DNA from: Candidatus Parcubacteria bacterium
GTDB taxonomy: Bacteria; Patescibacteriota; Patescibacteriia; Patescibacteriales; UBA12075
Assembly: GCA_023140595.1 (NCBI GenBank)
Contig: JAGLLI010000112.1
Span: forward strand, 1-27,040
DNA: 27,040 nucleotides
Direction of reading: 5' to 3'
The translations under genes and the position numbers were made by a program. Shown piece by piece: positions 16,001-21,878 of the stretch; within the stretch, counting starts at the first letter, position 1, and every line of letters starts with the position of its first letter. The notes below the pieces were generated by a model. The model was not told the origin of the DNA. It saw only the letters and a program-made list of their open reading frames with translations, and did no database searches.

Positions 16001-19000
16001 ACTTCAGCATAAAATATCGCTTGCTGCATAGTAGCATCATAATATACTTTTCCGTTAACGCGATCACTGCCGTTTGTTGTTAAATAAATATTTGAACTTG
16101 AATCTGCGGCGTTTTGATCATTAATTGTACTGCCGTTCATTGGTCTGTCAAACGCGATTATTATGGATTCTTCATGGTCGCCCATAGTCGTGCAATCTCC
16201 GGTGCAAAAAATATCAATTGGCGCGCCCATCATATTGTCAAAGGGCGCTGTCCACATCACAATCGGATTAGCTCCGCCGTCGCCTGTCATGCCTCCCATA
16301 TTAATATCGCCTTCGTTAAGATAAAAATTAATCGAGTCTCCTTTAAAAACACTGTTAACCATATCCATGTAGCCCTCGCGTAAAGCCATTACATGGTACA
16401 TGCCGTCATCAATAATATTATCAGGAAAAGCAAAGGTGCCGCTCGCGTTTGAGGCAACAGGCGCGATTGCCATTCCTTCAAAAATAATCGTAGTAGATGC
16501 CAAAATATTTCCATCCCATTTATATGTATTTCCGGTTAAATCCGCTTCATCGCCAGCGTCATTTGGCGCAGGCATAATATCAATATAAAACGGCGAAGTT
16601 TGCACATTAGCTTCATCTCCGCTCATATCATCGTCAGGCGAAGATGACATAAACGATTCATTGCCGGCATCATCCAAGGCTTTTAAATAGTAGCCTATAA
16701 CTTTGTCTTCGTTCCAGCCGGAATCCCAACTAATAACACAATCATAAAATTTAGCCTGGATTAACGTGCAATTATCCGTAGTCGCGCCCGTGACTAAATC
16801 AAAATTAAAATCAGTTCCCACTTCCCAGACGATACGCAGAGGATTAGTCGCGTCCATCATTCTGTCATCATCAGCGCGGGCAATTAAATGCAAATCGCTT
16901 CCGGTGGCAGCGTTCCAAACACCCATGTGCATAATAAACGGTGAAGTGTTATCATCACCGGAATTATAAGCTTCCTCGGTTAAAGTTGCCACTCCTGATT
17001 GAGCCGTGCCAGATTTATTTCCGAAAAAATCAAAAGCCAAAACATAAGCGACATAAGAACCGGTTGTCAGCAATGTATTGGCGCTATCTTTTGTAATAAA
17101 AGTGCCTCCGGTATATGTAAAAGTTGCCAAAGGACTTCCGCCGCTATACTGATATTGTCCGCCGTAAATATTATCAATCGGATAATGAGTATTAAAATCC
17201 AATTGAGTTCCTTCGGGAAGTAAAAATATTTCATAACGATCAAAAGACGGATCTTGCGTAGTAGCCGGCACCCATGAAATCGTAATATCTCTTCCGTCCA
17301 AATCATATTCAACCCCGTCAGTGTCGCTCAAGGTTACACTCGCAGGCGCAGTAGGCGCTGTAGAATCACCGCCCATATTTGGAGAACCAGGACTGGGCGT
17401 GGAAAAAGTCTGCCAATCATCGCTTTTATTTGAATCTTCGCCGTCTGTAGATTTGCGGCCGATTGACTGATTATCCAAACAATGTGAAACATAACTGCCG
17501 GCCATCCATTGGCCTTCATTTGTTGCCATACTTTCATTAGCATACCCAGAACCGCCGAACTCCACATAATCCATTATCATGCTAGACTCATTTAATAAAA
17601 GCAAATCGCCTCCATAACTATCCAAATAACTGCCAACGTTTCCTGTTTCAATATAATTATAACCGCTAGTGCCTGTGGCATGAGCCGTTCCTTGATTCCA
17701 TTTTACAATTAAATAACTAGAACTCGTCATTTCATAATTTGAAAAAGTATATTCAAAATTTTTATGCCTAAGCTTAAAATTATTTAAAGACTTGCTATCA
17801 CCGGTGCGATTAAATAATTCCACCAAGCCGTCATTGGAATTTGTTTTATAATAAATTTCATTAATAATAATATCACTGCCGCCTCCGTCAGTTCCCCATT
17901 GCGGTGTTTCAGGAATCGCGTTTGAGCTTTGCGGTTCGGAAGTTGAACGCAAAATAAAATCCATGGCGTTATTATTTGAATCTTCGCCATTGCCCATATC
18001 GGTGTCAATTCCGCCTGTTATCATAGTTGAATACATTGAATCATGAAAAGCCTTTCTTTCAATTGAGCTGGTAGCACCAGGCGCGTAAGCCGCTTGTCCA
18101 CCTTCTGCCAAACTTTCATCTGAGATACTGCCATAACCAACCCAGTCCATTACTTCTCCCATTGGATTAAATAAGCCGACATATCCGCCTGATTCAGCCA
18201 AGCTGTCAGCTGATATTGAAACATCCGTAGTGGTGCTAAGACTGCCGTTGCCAAGTAAATAAAATCCTCCGCCCTGCATCATATAGGATGAAGTGGTGCT
18301 GAACGCGTAAATTTCAGTTCCCCAGTTTAAGGCGCCAGAATCAGTAGATGAGCTATATTTTACGCTCCAGCCGGATAAATCCATATTACCAAAATCTCTA
18401 TTATAAATTTCAATAAACTCATCATTAATACTGCCTCCGGCGGTTTGAATCTCAGAAATCACCAAAGGCGCGCCAAATCCGCCTGCTCCGGCTTCTCCAA
18501 TCCATACCGGCGGGAAAAAATGGTTATAGCTTGCCGGCCAAATTCCGATAGTTCCGCCTGTGAAAACCATATCACCCATCTCAACTACCGCCTCAAAACC
18601 TTTTGGCGTTGTGCTTGATATAACAGCCGCTTTAAAGGCTAAAAATATTCTCTTACTAATGTTAGCGGTATATGTTAAACCAATGCTACTAAACATTGCT
18701 TGCCCTTCTGACCAACCACTTAATGTTCCTACTTGTGTATCCGTATTGACATCAAATTGTCCATCTCCATTATCTTCCCAAAGCGACATACCAGAACTTG
18801 AAGCAGAACTAAGCGTAGCTAAATCTACATCCGGATCAAAACTGGTATTTTCCGGAACATCCATTAAGGTTACTGTTAAACTTGACAATGTCCCACCAGA
18901 AGAATCAAAAATATCAAATTTTCCGACTCCGTAAACATTTTCCGTAGTAGCCATCATAATATCCATTCCTTGCATTTCAGAAAGATAATCAGGACTGACA

Positions 19001-19113
19001 CCGCCGCTGGCTATGGCATTTTTAATAAAAAAGCTAACAGGAACGCCAAAATTCCAAATTAATAAATTCAAAACCACCATTAAGGCGATTATGGTTTTTA
19101 GTTTTTTAAACAT
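10027..19113 (-). CDS. giant secreted multidomain surface protein (3028 aa)
   Basis: Residues 1-35 look like a signal peptide or anchor (FKKLKTIIALMVVLNLL, then AIASG). Domains in order: two lamin-tail domains (~215-355, ~412-565; both with IEIYNR/VELFNR-type strands), an FN3-like domain (~585-720), four SbsA-type Ig-like (Big_5) domains with F-EPMD / FDRPMN / FSEAMD / FNEPMN motifs (~950-1500), a Met-rich segment (MGMMMAGAFPMNAM), then carboxypeptidase-regulatory-like repeats (TISGTVVDGAGNGIADAEV, TISGKVLNSSGNAVAYAPV and others) to ~2350. Near the C-terminus are CGDGSCNGDETCSTCPADCG (~2684), a TSP1-like Cys segment, three ~35-40-residue repeats (~2866-2983) and a TSP3-like calcium motif (PDADKDLLSDAYE, DTDGDGYDDGEEV). 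It is probably a cell-surface adhesin or structural protein. No LPXTG or C-terminal membrane anchor is seen. It starts 61 nt after the small membrane-protein gene and is likely co-transcribed with it. Confidence 0.93.
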   Translation of the reverse strand: MFKKLKTIIALMVVLNLLIWNFGVPVSFFIKNAIASGGVSPDYLSEMQGMDIMMATTENVYGVGKFDIFDSSGGTLSSLTVTLMDVPENTSFDPDVDLATLSSASSSGMSLWEDNGDGQFDVNTDTQVGTLSGWSEGQAMFSSIGLTYTANISKRIFLAFKAAVISSTTPKGFEAVVEMGDMVFTGGTIGIWPASYNHFFPPVWIGEAGAGGFGAPLVISEIQTAGGSINDEFIEIYNRDFGNMDLSGWSVKYSSSTDSGALNWGTEIYAFSTTSSYMMQGGGFYLLGNGSLSTTTDVSISADSLAESGGYVGLFNPMGEVMDWVGYGSISDESLAEGGQAAYAPGATSSIERKAFHDSMYSTMITGGIDTDMGNGEDSNNNAMDFILRSTSEPQSSNAIPETPQWGTDGGGSDIIINEIYYKTNSNDGLVELFNRTGDSKSLNNFKLRHKNFEYTFSNYEMTSSSYLIVKWNQGTAHATGTSGYNYIETGNVGSYLDSYGGDLLLLNESSMIMDYVEFGGSGYANESMATNEGQWMAGSYVSHCLDNQSIGRKSTDGEDSNKSDDWQTFSTPSPGSPNMGGDSTAPTAPASVTLSDTDGVEYDLDGRDITISWVPATTQDPSFDRYEIFLLPEGTQLDFNTHYPIDNIYGGQYQYSGGSPLATFTYTGGTFITKDSANTLLTTGSYVAYVLAFDFFGNKSGTAQSGVATLTEEAYNSGDDNTSPFIMHMGVWNAATGSDLHLIARADDDRMMDATNPLRIVWEVGTDFNFDLVTGATTDNCTLIQAKFYDCVISWDSGWNEDKVIGYYLKALDDAGNESFMSSSPDDDMSGDEANVQTSPFYIDIMPAPNDAGDEADLTGNTYKWDGNILASTTIIFEGMAIAPVASNASGTFAFPDNIIDDGMYHVMALREGYMDMVNSVFKGDSINFYLNEGDINMGGMTGDGGANPIVMWTAPFDNMMGAPIDIFCTGDCTTMGDHEESIIIAFDRPMNGSTINDQNAADSSSNIYLTTNGSDRVNGKVYYDATMQQAIFYAEVHDTLALGTYYSLVVTQGVTDEFGSPISGMNSDGSFSNGFTTFMSMSDTDDYADFGGGGANMPPYVMGTNPYSGQFNVARNASIIIEFSEPMDSSKISTGVNGTINLVPIIDSSAWVADSSTGHGSPVAATVSLDQATRRIVTLSPNSPLSDSYDWWVIKVMGDARSSTFMYIADPMSVGGCADWDVCSELNSVIAYQSNFQINTGDTDTTPPTVMGTYPNNNDGITASTNPIDVGIGALEIGFSEAMDPGTIDSNNIKLLAGSSVTGGKVSYDPMSNNAKLMPYTALLANTQYTLRINADCSDLSGNKLNATTSVYFKTGVGDTQAPEVMYANGDDYSIAITFNEPMNAAKQTDTTNWAYSVLNPANYAVNGLTPDGSCEFPGSWSCNPTIIAPYNDATGTPLTGLSLSFSYEDYNNTVIIEGFQFGSSATDFQIFIDNVRDKSNNEITDSGNRAGESSHLNAARAPMYNSTETYGALVPGATDVNMDMGDMGMMMAGAFPMNAMAGQQSMYFIDVPTTKSIPIGGKIMITFPAGFDVTNAAKDIYSPVNNDINEWNLGVVTIDSVTGNQAARTVTIVASTSATQAYDFLHMDIKGIVNASIPKDFGTEGYTVDIKTFTADGALLETVYTMPFFITEGGTNSISGEIHGVLSGDSDNMTVFLGSPMTGHMETEVAVVGTGDGDLDGAYSFTNLPNGEYFIFTEPSITIGDTNYFGSMHPEPLWLNNSSTTKDITLTPETSGGAEITISLTGDFSTNSVPDNVDIFAGSPSGFRVKTLTNVGSVNGTTTSLYLSTGDWMVGIGPAMPKNSMSGPPPMPDWMPPMNVFYYSDGETAGDLSFDISNQTAHTISGTVVDGAGNGIADAEVYAYQPMGGFGGSHTKTAINGAFTLKIPVLGIYVIGAFKPGLPEPKENVENVTGDVTEMTIKMLKPDYTISGKVLNSSGNAVAYAPVWAWQENSWGHSDTMTDSAGNYILYVSPGTWHVEADAPGVGWMEYGLWVTISDTSAANINISPAAGTDYYTISGRVGISTNETYSVIDTPFINMPIRAVLYNANGVYQGKEYNSTTNSNGEYTISVPAGIYRVDIWTQEYGELGVNNQAELNDTLNEAGIDDKYANNPANVNAVSGNVSDANIVVAQTGLRDVLVTVTNAQASQEGFLNIEGVDFTGDFPEPNGFYMSRRVNDLSATTTIQLADGDYLFFLDVPGYGSYIPDADDRHVTKDDIVVSGDRTVNFTLPDSSSEMSTISGTVYGGSISGGNELGDAWVWVGNPSNGYHNGSMTASSGAYSIVVPTGTGYKIGADKPGYMSNEPSSLDATSDVSGQNIVLNAYSLTISGYIYSDANSNSSYDSGEGVPNGFVRAETTECNDSDTSNDASCKRSHTPVDGTGFYELGVVNGTWEVYGMADSYLETEYGSNITISGSSAASKHIKLTTDANWTTKSKKKPITPASGGSLDDTDSSGTGIKLTIPPNALGSSNSSGNVNAKKTSAVTKTNSSDPVGGTGVTVTATDNSGQAITNLDDYVDIEMVIYKAEIDTEIAAGNLTYAKLKNTNNGYWDSTSDDWVNMATTKKAYYSTSSNATNWILYASSTEQISAFENFINQIASGTLSVYDYKLVYTSKTNHFTIFAVIMPFIAVAAEPDPEPTCGDGSCNGDETCSTCPADCGSCSSSGGGGSYTSYCTSVEYMEWSDCIDGAQTRDVLSKTPVSCRLTTAQEEAKSQICSTVEEGTEAPEIILFNADAQNQELSLIDVLYLEQGEMILRAEVAEILPIMNRERKHEQEYAARDTLIKKLEIDLNALEARHQYALTNFIAYGSPDTEKLGAGERAGVINSFRATFKKVPETSNDWSDVIKIANGRWPSAANTEAEAVATDAFVKVYLRFPDRNDSHDDAAVVVVAYGLRPANRNTDSEKAAIKTFKSIYGYNPAGATDWDIVRAIAYSGAIRQPDADKDLLSDAYEAILGTDPNKPDTDGDGYDDGEEVKNGHNPLEE

Positions 19114-19174
19114 AGGGTTTTTAAAATTATGATTTATTATTATTTATAATAATTTTTAAATAAAAAAGGATTCC

Positions 19175-19495
19175 CTATTCCCCTCCAGCTCCAAACCTAT
19201 ACAACAAAGACTGCAAACGAATTAAATACGACTGATGCTCTTCCTGCTGTTTTTTGATATCAGACAAACCGCGATTTATATTGTTAAACTGCGCGTTTAT
19301 GCTGATAACCGAATACTTCATTTTCTTGATTTCAGACAACAAAAAACCGGCTAAAACAATGTTTGCCAGCATAAACAATACTAAAACAGTTAACCCTCCT
19401 TTAGTTAAATTGATTTTTTTAAAAATTTTTTTTAATTCTTTTCTCACAGAAATCCTATTTTTTCTAAAAATAAAATACAAAATCGTGGATTTCAT
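19175..19495 (-). CDS. small membrane-anchored coiled-coil protein
   Basis: The product has 106 residues from the ATG at 19495. A basic N-terminus (RKELKKIFKKINLTKGG) leads into one membrane helix (LTVLVLFMLANIVLAGFLL), followed by a polar, coiled-coil-like tail (INAQFNNINRGLSDIKKQQEEHQ) presumably outside the membrane. The frame stays open up to 19591, but that extension would run through the terminator at 19540-19573, so it is rejected. A GTG start about 16 codons further in (RKELKK) is an alternative and would give ~90 residues. Position just upstream of the giant protein gene suggests a role in its display or in envelope assembly (inference only). Confidence 0.65.
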   Translation of the reverse strand: MKSTILYFIFRKNRISVRKELKKIFKKINLTKGGLTVLVLFMLANIVLAGFLLSEIKKMKYSVISINAQFNNINRGLSDIKKQQEEHQSYLIRLQSLLYRFGAGGE

Positions 19496-19508
19496 CCATC
19501 TGTGGATA

Positions 19509-19517
19509 ATTATAGCA
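19509..19517 (-). promoter_or_regulatory. extended -10 promoter for the membrane-protein / giant-protein operon
   Basis: TGCTATAAT on the minus strand, just after the terminator of the CHAP gene and 14 nt before the ATG at 19495. No good -35 box is present, which an extended -10 can tolerate. The start would be near 19502, giving a very short leader. Confidence 0.6.
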
Positions 19518-19539
19518 TAAAAAATTAAAATATGAAAAT

Positions 19540-19573
19540 AAAAAAGCCGGCAATTAAATTTCAATTGCCGGCT
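19540..19573 (-). terminator. intrinsic terminator of the CHAP gene
   Basis: AGCCGGCAATT pairs perfectly with AATTGCCGGCT (11 bp, 7-nt loop) and is followed on the minus strand by TTTTTATTTT. Confidence 0.9.
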
Positions 19574-19614
19574 GTATGAAATTTTAAACAAATAATTTCT
19601 ATTTGTTTATTTTT

Positions 19615-21054
19615 TTAATAAACCATTTGCCAATTAGTCCATTGCCCAGTATCGGAATTAAAATAAGCCACATAACGGATAGACGGATTGTCTATGTTTG
19701 TGGCATGATTGAACCATACATGGGCTGTTGAGGCTATTTGATAAGCCATCGCGCGCAGTGTCCAGTAAGGACTCCAGTCCGGAATGGTTTGCAAAGTGCA
19801 AAGTTCTTCAAACAAAAGTTTGCTGTCTTGATTGGCTATATTTGACATATCTATTACCGCCTGCTTGTCTCCTGATTCAAGATTACCGCGCACTGTTAAT
19901 TCAGCGCCTGAGACAAATGAATATATGTAATATTTTTTGCGCGAATCAAATTGACCATTCACGATATTAAAAGTAGACCATCCGGAATCATAAAGATAAG
20001 CGATGCCGTAAACCCAGCCGTTATCTATGGCTTGGCTGATGGGAATTTCTTGCTGTTGATATTTGATTGTAATGTTATCGCTGTCTCCGGCTATCGGAGC
20101 TGTGTAGGCGTGTCCGAGTCCATAATTCCAACCCTGGAATAAAGGCACTGTTAAAACTTCCGGAAAAACCATAATGCTCCAATCTGCATTTTCAACAGCT
20201 TCGCCTTCGCCGTAATAATCAAATAAATCAGGCGAAATTTCAACAATGTCGTCCCAATCATACCCCAATTCAAAATACACTTGTTCGTTAATAATATGAT
20301 GGAATTTTGAATCACTGCCAAACAAATATATTTTTGTTGAATCTATTTGCATTGAGGAGCATACGTTTGGACCTACTTTTGCTATTATTTTGTAGGCGGT
20401 ATATTTGCCTTCAACTGGATTGCGCGCGGAAGGAATTGTTTCCTCTCTTATATCGTAATTTCCTCTTGTGCTGGCGGGAAGTTCTGTAACGTAATCCCAA
20501 TTAGCGGTAAAACTGCAATTGCTATGGCCAAATCCCAAATAAACATAAGTTGTTTCGTTTAACATCGGCCAAAGCTGGTTGTTAGAATAAAGATAGACTG
20601 TGCCGGAATCGGAAAATTTGATTGCGCGGCCGTAGATAAAGCCGAGGAGATAGCTTGAATTTACTTTAGGACTACCTTCATGTAAACACAGCCATTCATT
20701 ATAGCCCATTTCTGAAACTTGGAATAAACCATCACTACCAACACTTTTTACATAAACAACATGTCCAAGCGTTGCTACGTTATAAACAGCAATAGTATTT
20801 TCAACAGGAATTTGTCCTGTTAATTTGCCTTCAGCTACTGCCCTAGCAAACCAGTCCACTGCGTTATGTGTAACAGCTGGCGCTAAATCAGCTCGTTTAT
20901 GGTATGCCCACCAAGTGCAATTACCTGTGTCATAACAGCTATAAGGATTTCCTTGTGAATATTCTTGACAACACCAGTCATCAGCGCTAATAGCTATACT
21001 GCTAAATATCGCCAATACAATTAAACTCATCATAACACTAATAAATTTTTTCAT
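19615..21054 (-). CDS. secreted CHAP-domain peptidoglycan hydrolase
   Basis: The product has 479 residues. A signal peptide is visible (MKKFISVMMSLIVLAIFSSI, cleavage near AISA-DD). The CHAP domain covers ~30-130: the catalytic Cys is C46 in GNCTWWA and the His is H98 in LGHVVYV, with the later SEMGYNEW stretch typical of amidase/endopeptidase CHAP enzymes. Two related beta modules follow (TVYLYSNNQLWPML, then KIYLFGSDSKFHHII with GYDWDDIVEIS), as in S-layer-like proteins. The C-terminal ~170 residues are of unknown fold and may bind the envelope. It probably cuts cell-wall peptides during remodelling, or attacks the wall of a host or competitor. AAAGGAA lies upstream of the ATG, preceded by an unusual leader with two boxA-like motifs. 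Confidence 0.87.
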   Translation of the reverse strand: MKKFISVMMSLIVLAIFSSIAISADDWCCQEYSQGNPYSCYDTGNCTWWAYHKRADLAPAVTHNAVDWFARAVAEGKLTGQIPVENTIAVYNVATLGHVVYVKSVGSDGLFQVSEMGYNEWLCLHEGSPKVNSSYLLGFIYGRAIKFSDSGTVYLYSNNQLWPMLNETTYVYLGFGHSNCSFTANWDYVTELPASTRGNYDIREETIPSARNPVEGKYTAYKIIAKVGPNVCSSMQIDSTKIYLFGSDSKFHHIINEQVYFELGYDWDDIVEISPDLFDYYGEGEAVENADWSIMVFPEVLTVPLFQGWNYGLGHAYTAPIAGDSDNITIKYQQQEIPISQAIDNGWVYGIAYLYDSGWSTFNIVNGQFDSRKKYYIYSFVSGAELTVRGNLESGDKQAVIDMSNIANQDSKLLFEELCTLQTIPDWSPYWTLRAMAYQIASTAHVWFNHATNIDNPSIRYVAYFNSDTGQWTNWQMVY

Positions 21055-21091
21055 GTCTGAATTCCTTTCGTTTCAATATTGTTTAATTAAT

Positions 21092-21143
21092 TTTTCAAAG
21101 AACAGCGCTTTTGCCAAAGAACAAAATTTTTTTCACCTCCTTT
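21092..21143 (-). promoter_or_regulatory. leader of the CHAP gene: orphan strong SD plus two boxA-like motifs
   Basis: On the minus strand AAAGGAGGTGA (21143-21133) is a full anti-16S match, yet it lies about 80 nt before the CHAP start. It is followed by two copies of TGTTCTTTG (21123-21115 and 21104-21096); the second reads TGTTCTTTGAAAA, like the Gram-positive rRNA boxA. A 9-codon reading frame beginning TTG TTC TTT could use the SD. A small hairpin AGAGTAA/TTACTCT lies upstream (21164-21180). Either antitermination or a leader peptide is possible. Confidence 0.5.
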
Positions 21144-21219
21144 TTTTATTTGTTTTTGTTTTCAGAGTAAAAATTACTCTTAATGATATATAACAAATTA
21201 TATATCCAAACAATAATTT

Positions 21220-21813
21220 TTATTCAACTTTTAAACTTTGCAATATCTTTTCTATATTATCTTTTTGCATGCCATCGTCATCAACATGAATATAAATATG
21301 GAATACTTTATAATTTTTTATAAAAACAATAGTAATTCCTTCCCAAAACGGAGGATTTCCATAGACTGATTCCTGATAACTTAATCTTACTCCTTCAGCT
21401 CCAGCAATCTTATAATTTAATTTATCAGGAGTTGGAGTATCTAAAATTGAATCTCCTCTAATTTTTTTTAAATACTTTACAGGATCATCTGTCTTTTTAG
21501 CTTTAGAAACATTAATATGCATATCAGCTGATCCTTTCTTATCCAGGCATGTTACCATACTATCTATCATGATTTTATCTGTTGATTCTCTGCAATTCCA
21601 ACTATTAGGATATCTTAGCTCATAACCGCTTACTTTATTTCTATAAACTTTCCAATCGTTTCCGTTTATTTTTTTTGTTGTAGTTGCAACTTTTTCCACT
21701 CTCTGTTTATTATTATCATCAACAACCGTCTTAATTTCTTTTTTCCCACACCCCGAAATAACCGTCATCACGGCTAAACATAAAATTAAAATTGTTATTT
21801 TTTTATTCATCAT
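21220..21813 (-). CDS. lipoprotein with PsbP-like domain
   Basis: The product has 197 residues. A short basic N-terminus and hydrophobic stretch end in the lipobox VISGC with the lipidated Cys at 22, so it is anchored on the outer face of the membrane. After a Lys/Thr-rich linker, VYRNKVSGYELRYPNSW is the start of a PsbP/YP-W type domain, and GAEGVRLSYQES and the KVFHIYIH stretch complete it. Such proteins are common but functionally vague surface lipoproteins. Promoter candidates lie at 21843-21871. Its neighbours are all secreted proteins, which fits an envelope role. Confidence 0.82.
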   Translation of the reverse strand: MMNKKITILILCLAVMTVISGCGKKEIKTVVDDNNKQRVEKVATTTKKINGNDWKVYRNKVSGYELRYPNSWNCRESTDKIMIDSMVTCLDKKGSADMHINVSKAKKTDDPVKYLKKIRGDSILDTPTPDKLNYKIAGAEGVRLSYQESVYGNPPFWEGITIVFIKNYKVFHIYIHVDDDGMQKDNIEKILQSLKVE

Positions 21814-21842
21814 ATTTTTATTTTTTAATAAATTTCTATTTT

Positions 21843-21871
21843 AATTTATCATGAGGATAAAAATCTGTCAA
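21843..21871 (-). promoter_or_regulatory. promoter candidate of the lipoprotein gene
   Basis: Minus strand TTGACA (21871-21866), a 17-nt spacer and TAAATT (21848-21843), with 10 of 12 consensus bases. It starts right after the stop of the protease gene. Confidence 0.5.
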
Positions 21872-21878
21872 AAAAATA

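Noticed and set aside
19496..19591. N-terminal extension of the small membrane protein
   Set aside because: It would read through a strong terminator (19540-19573) and its own promoter, and encodes an unlikely aromatic/basic peptide.
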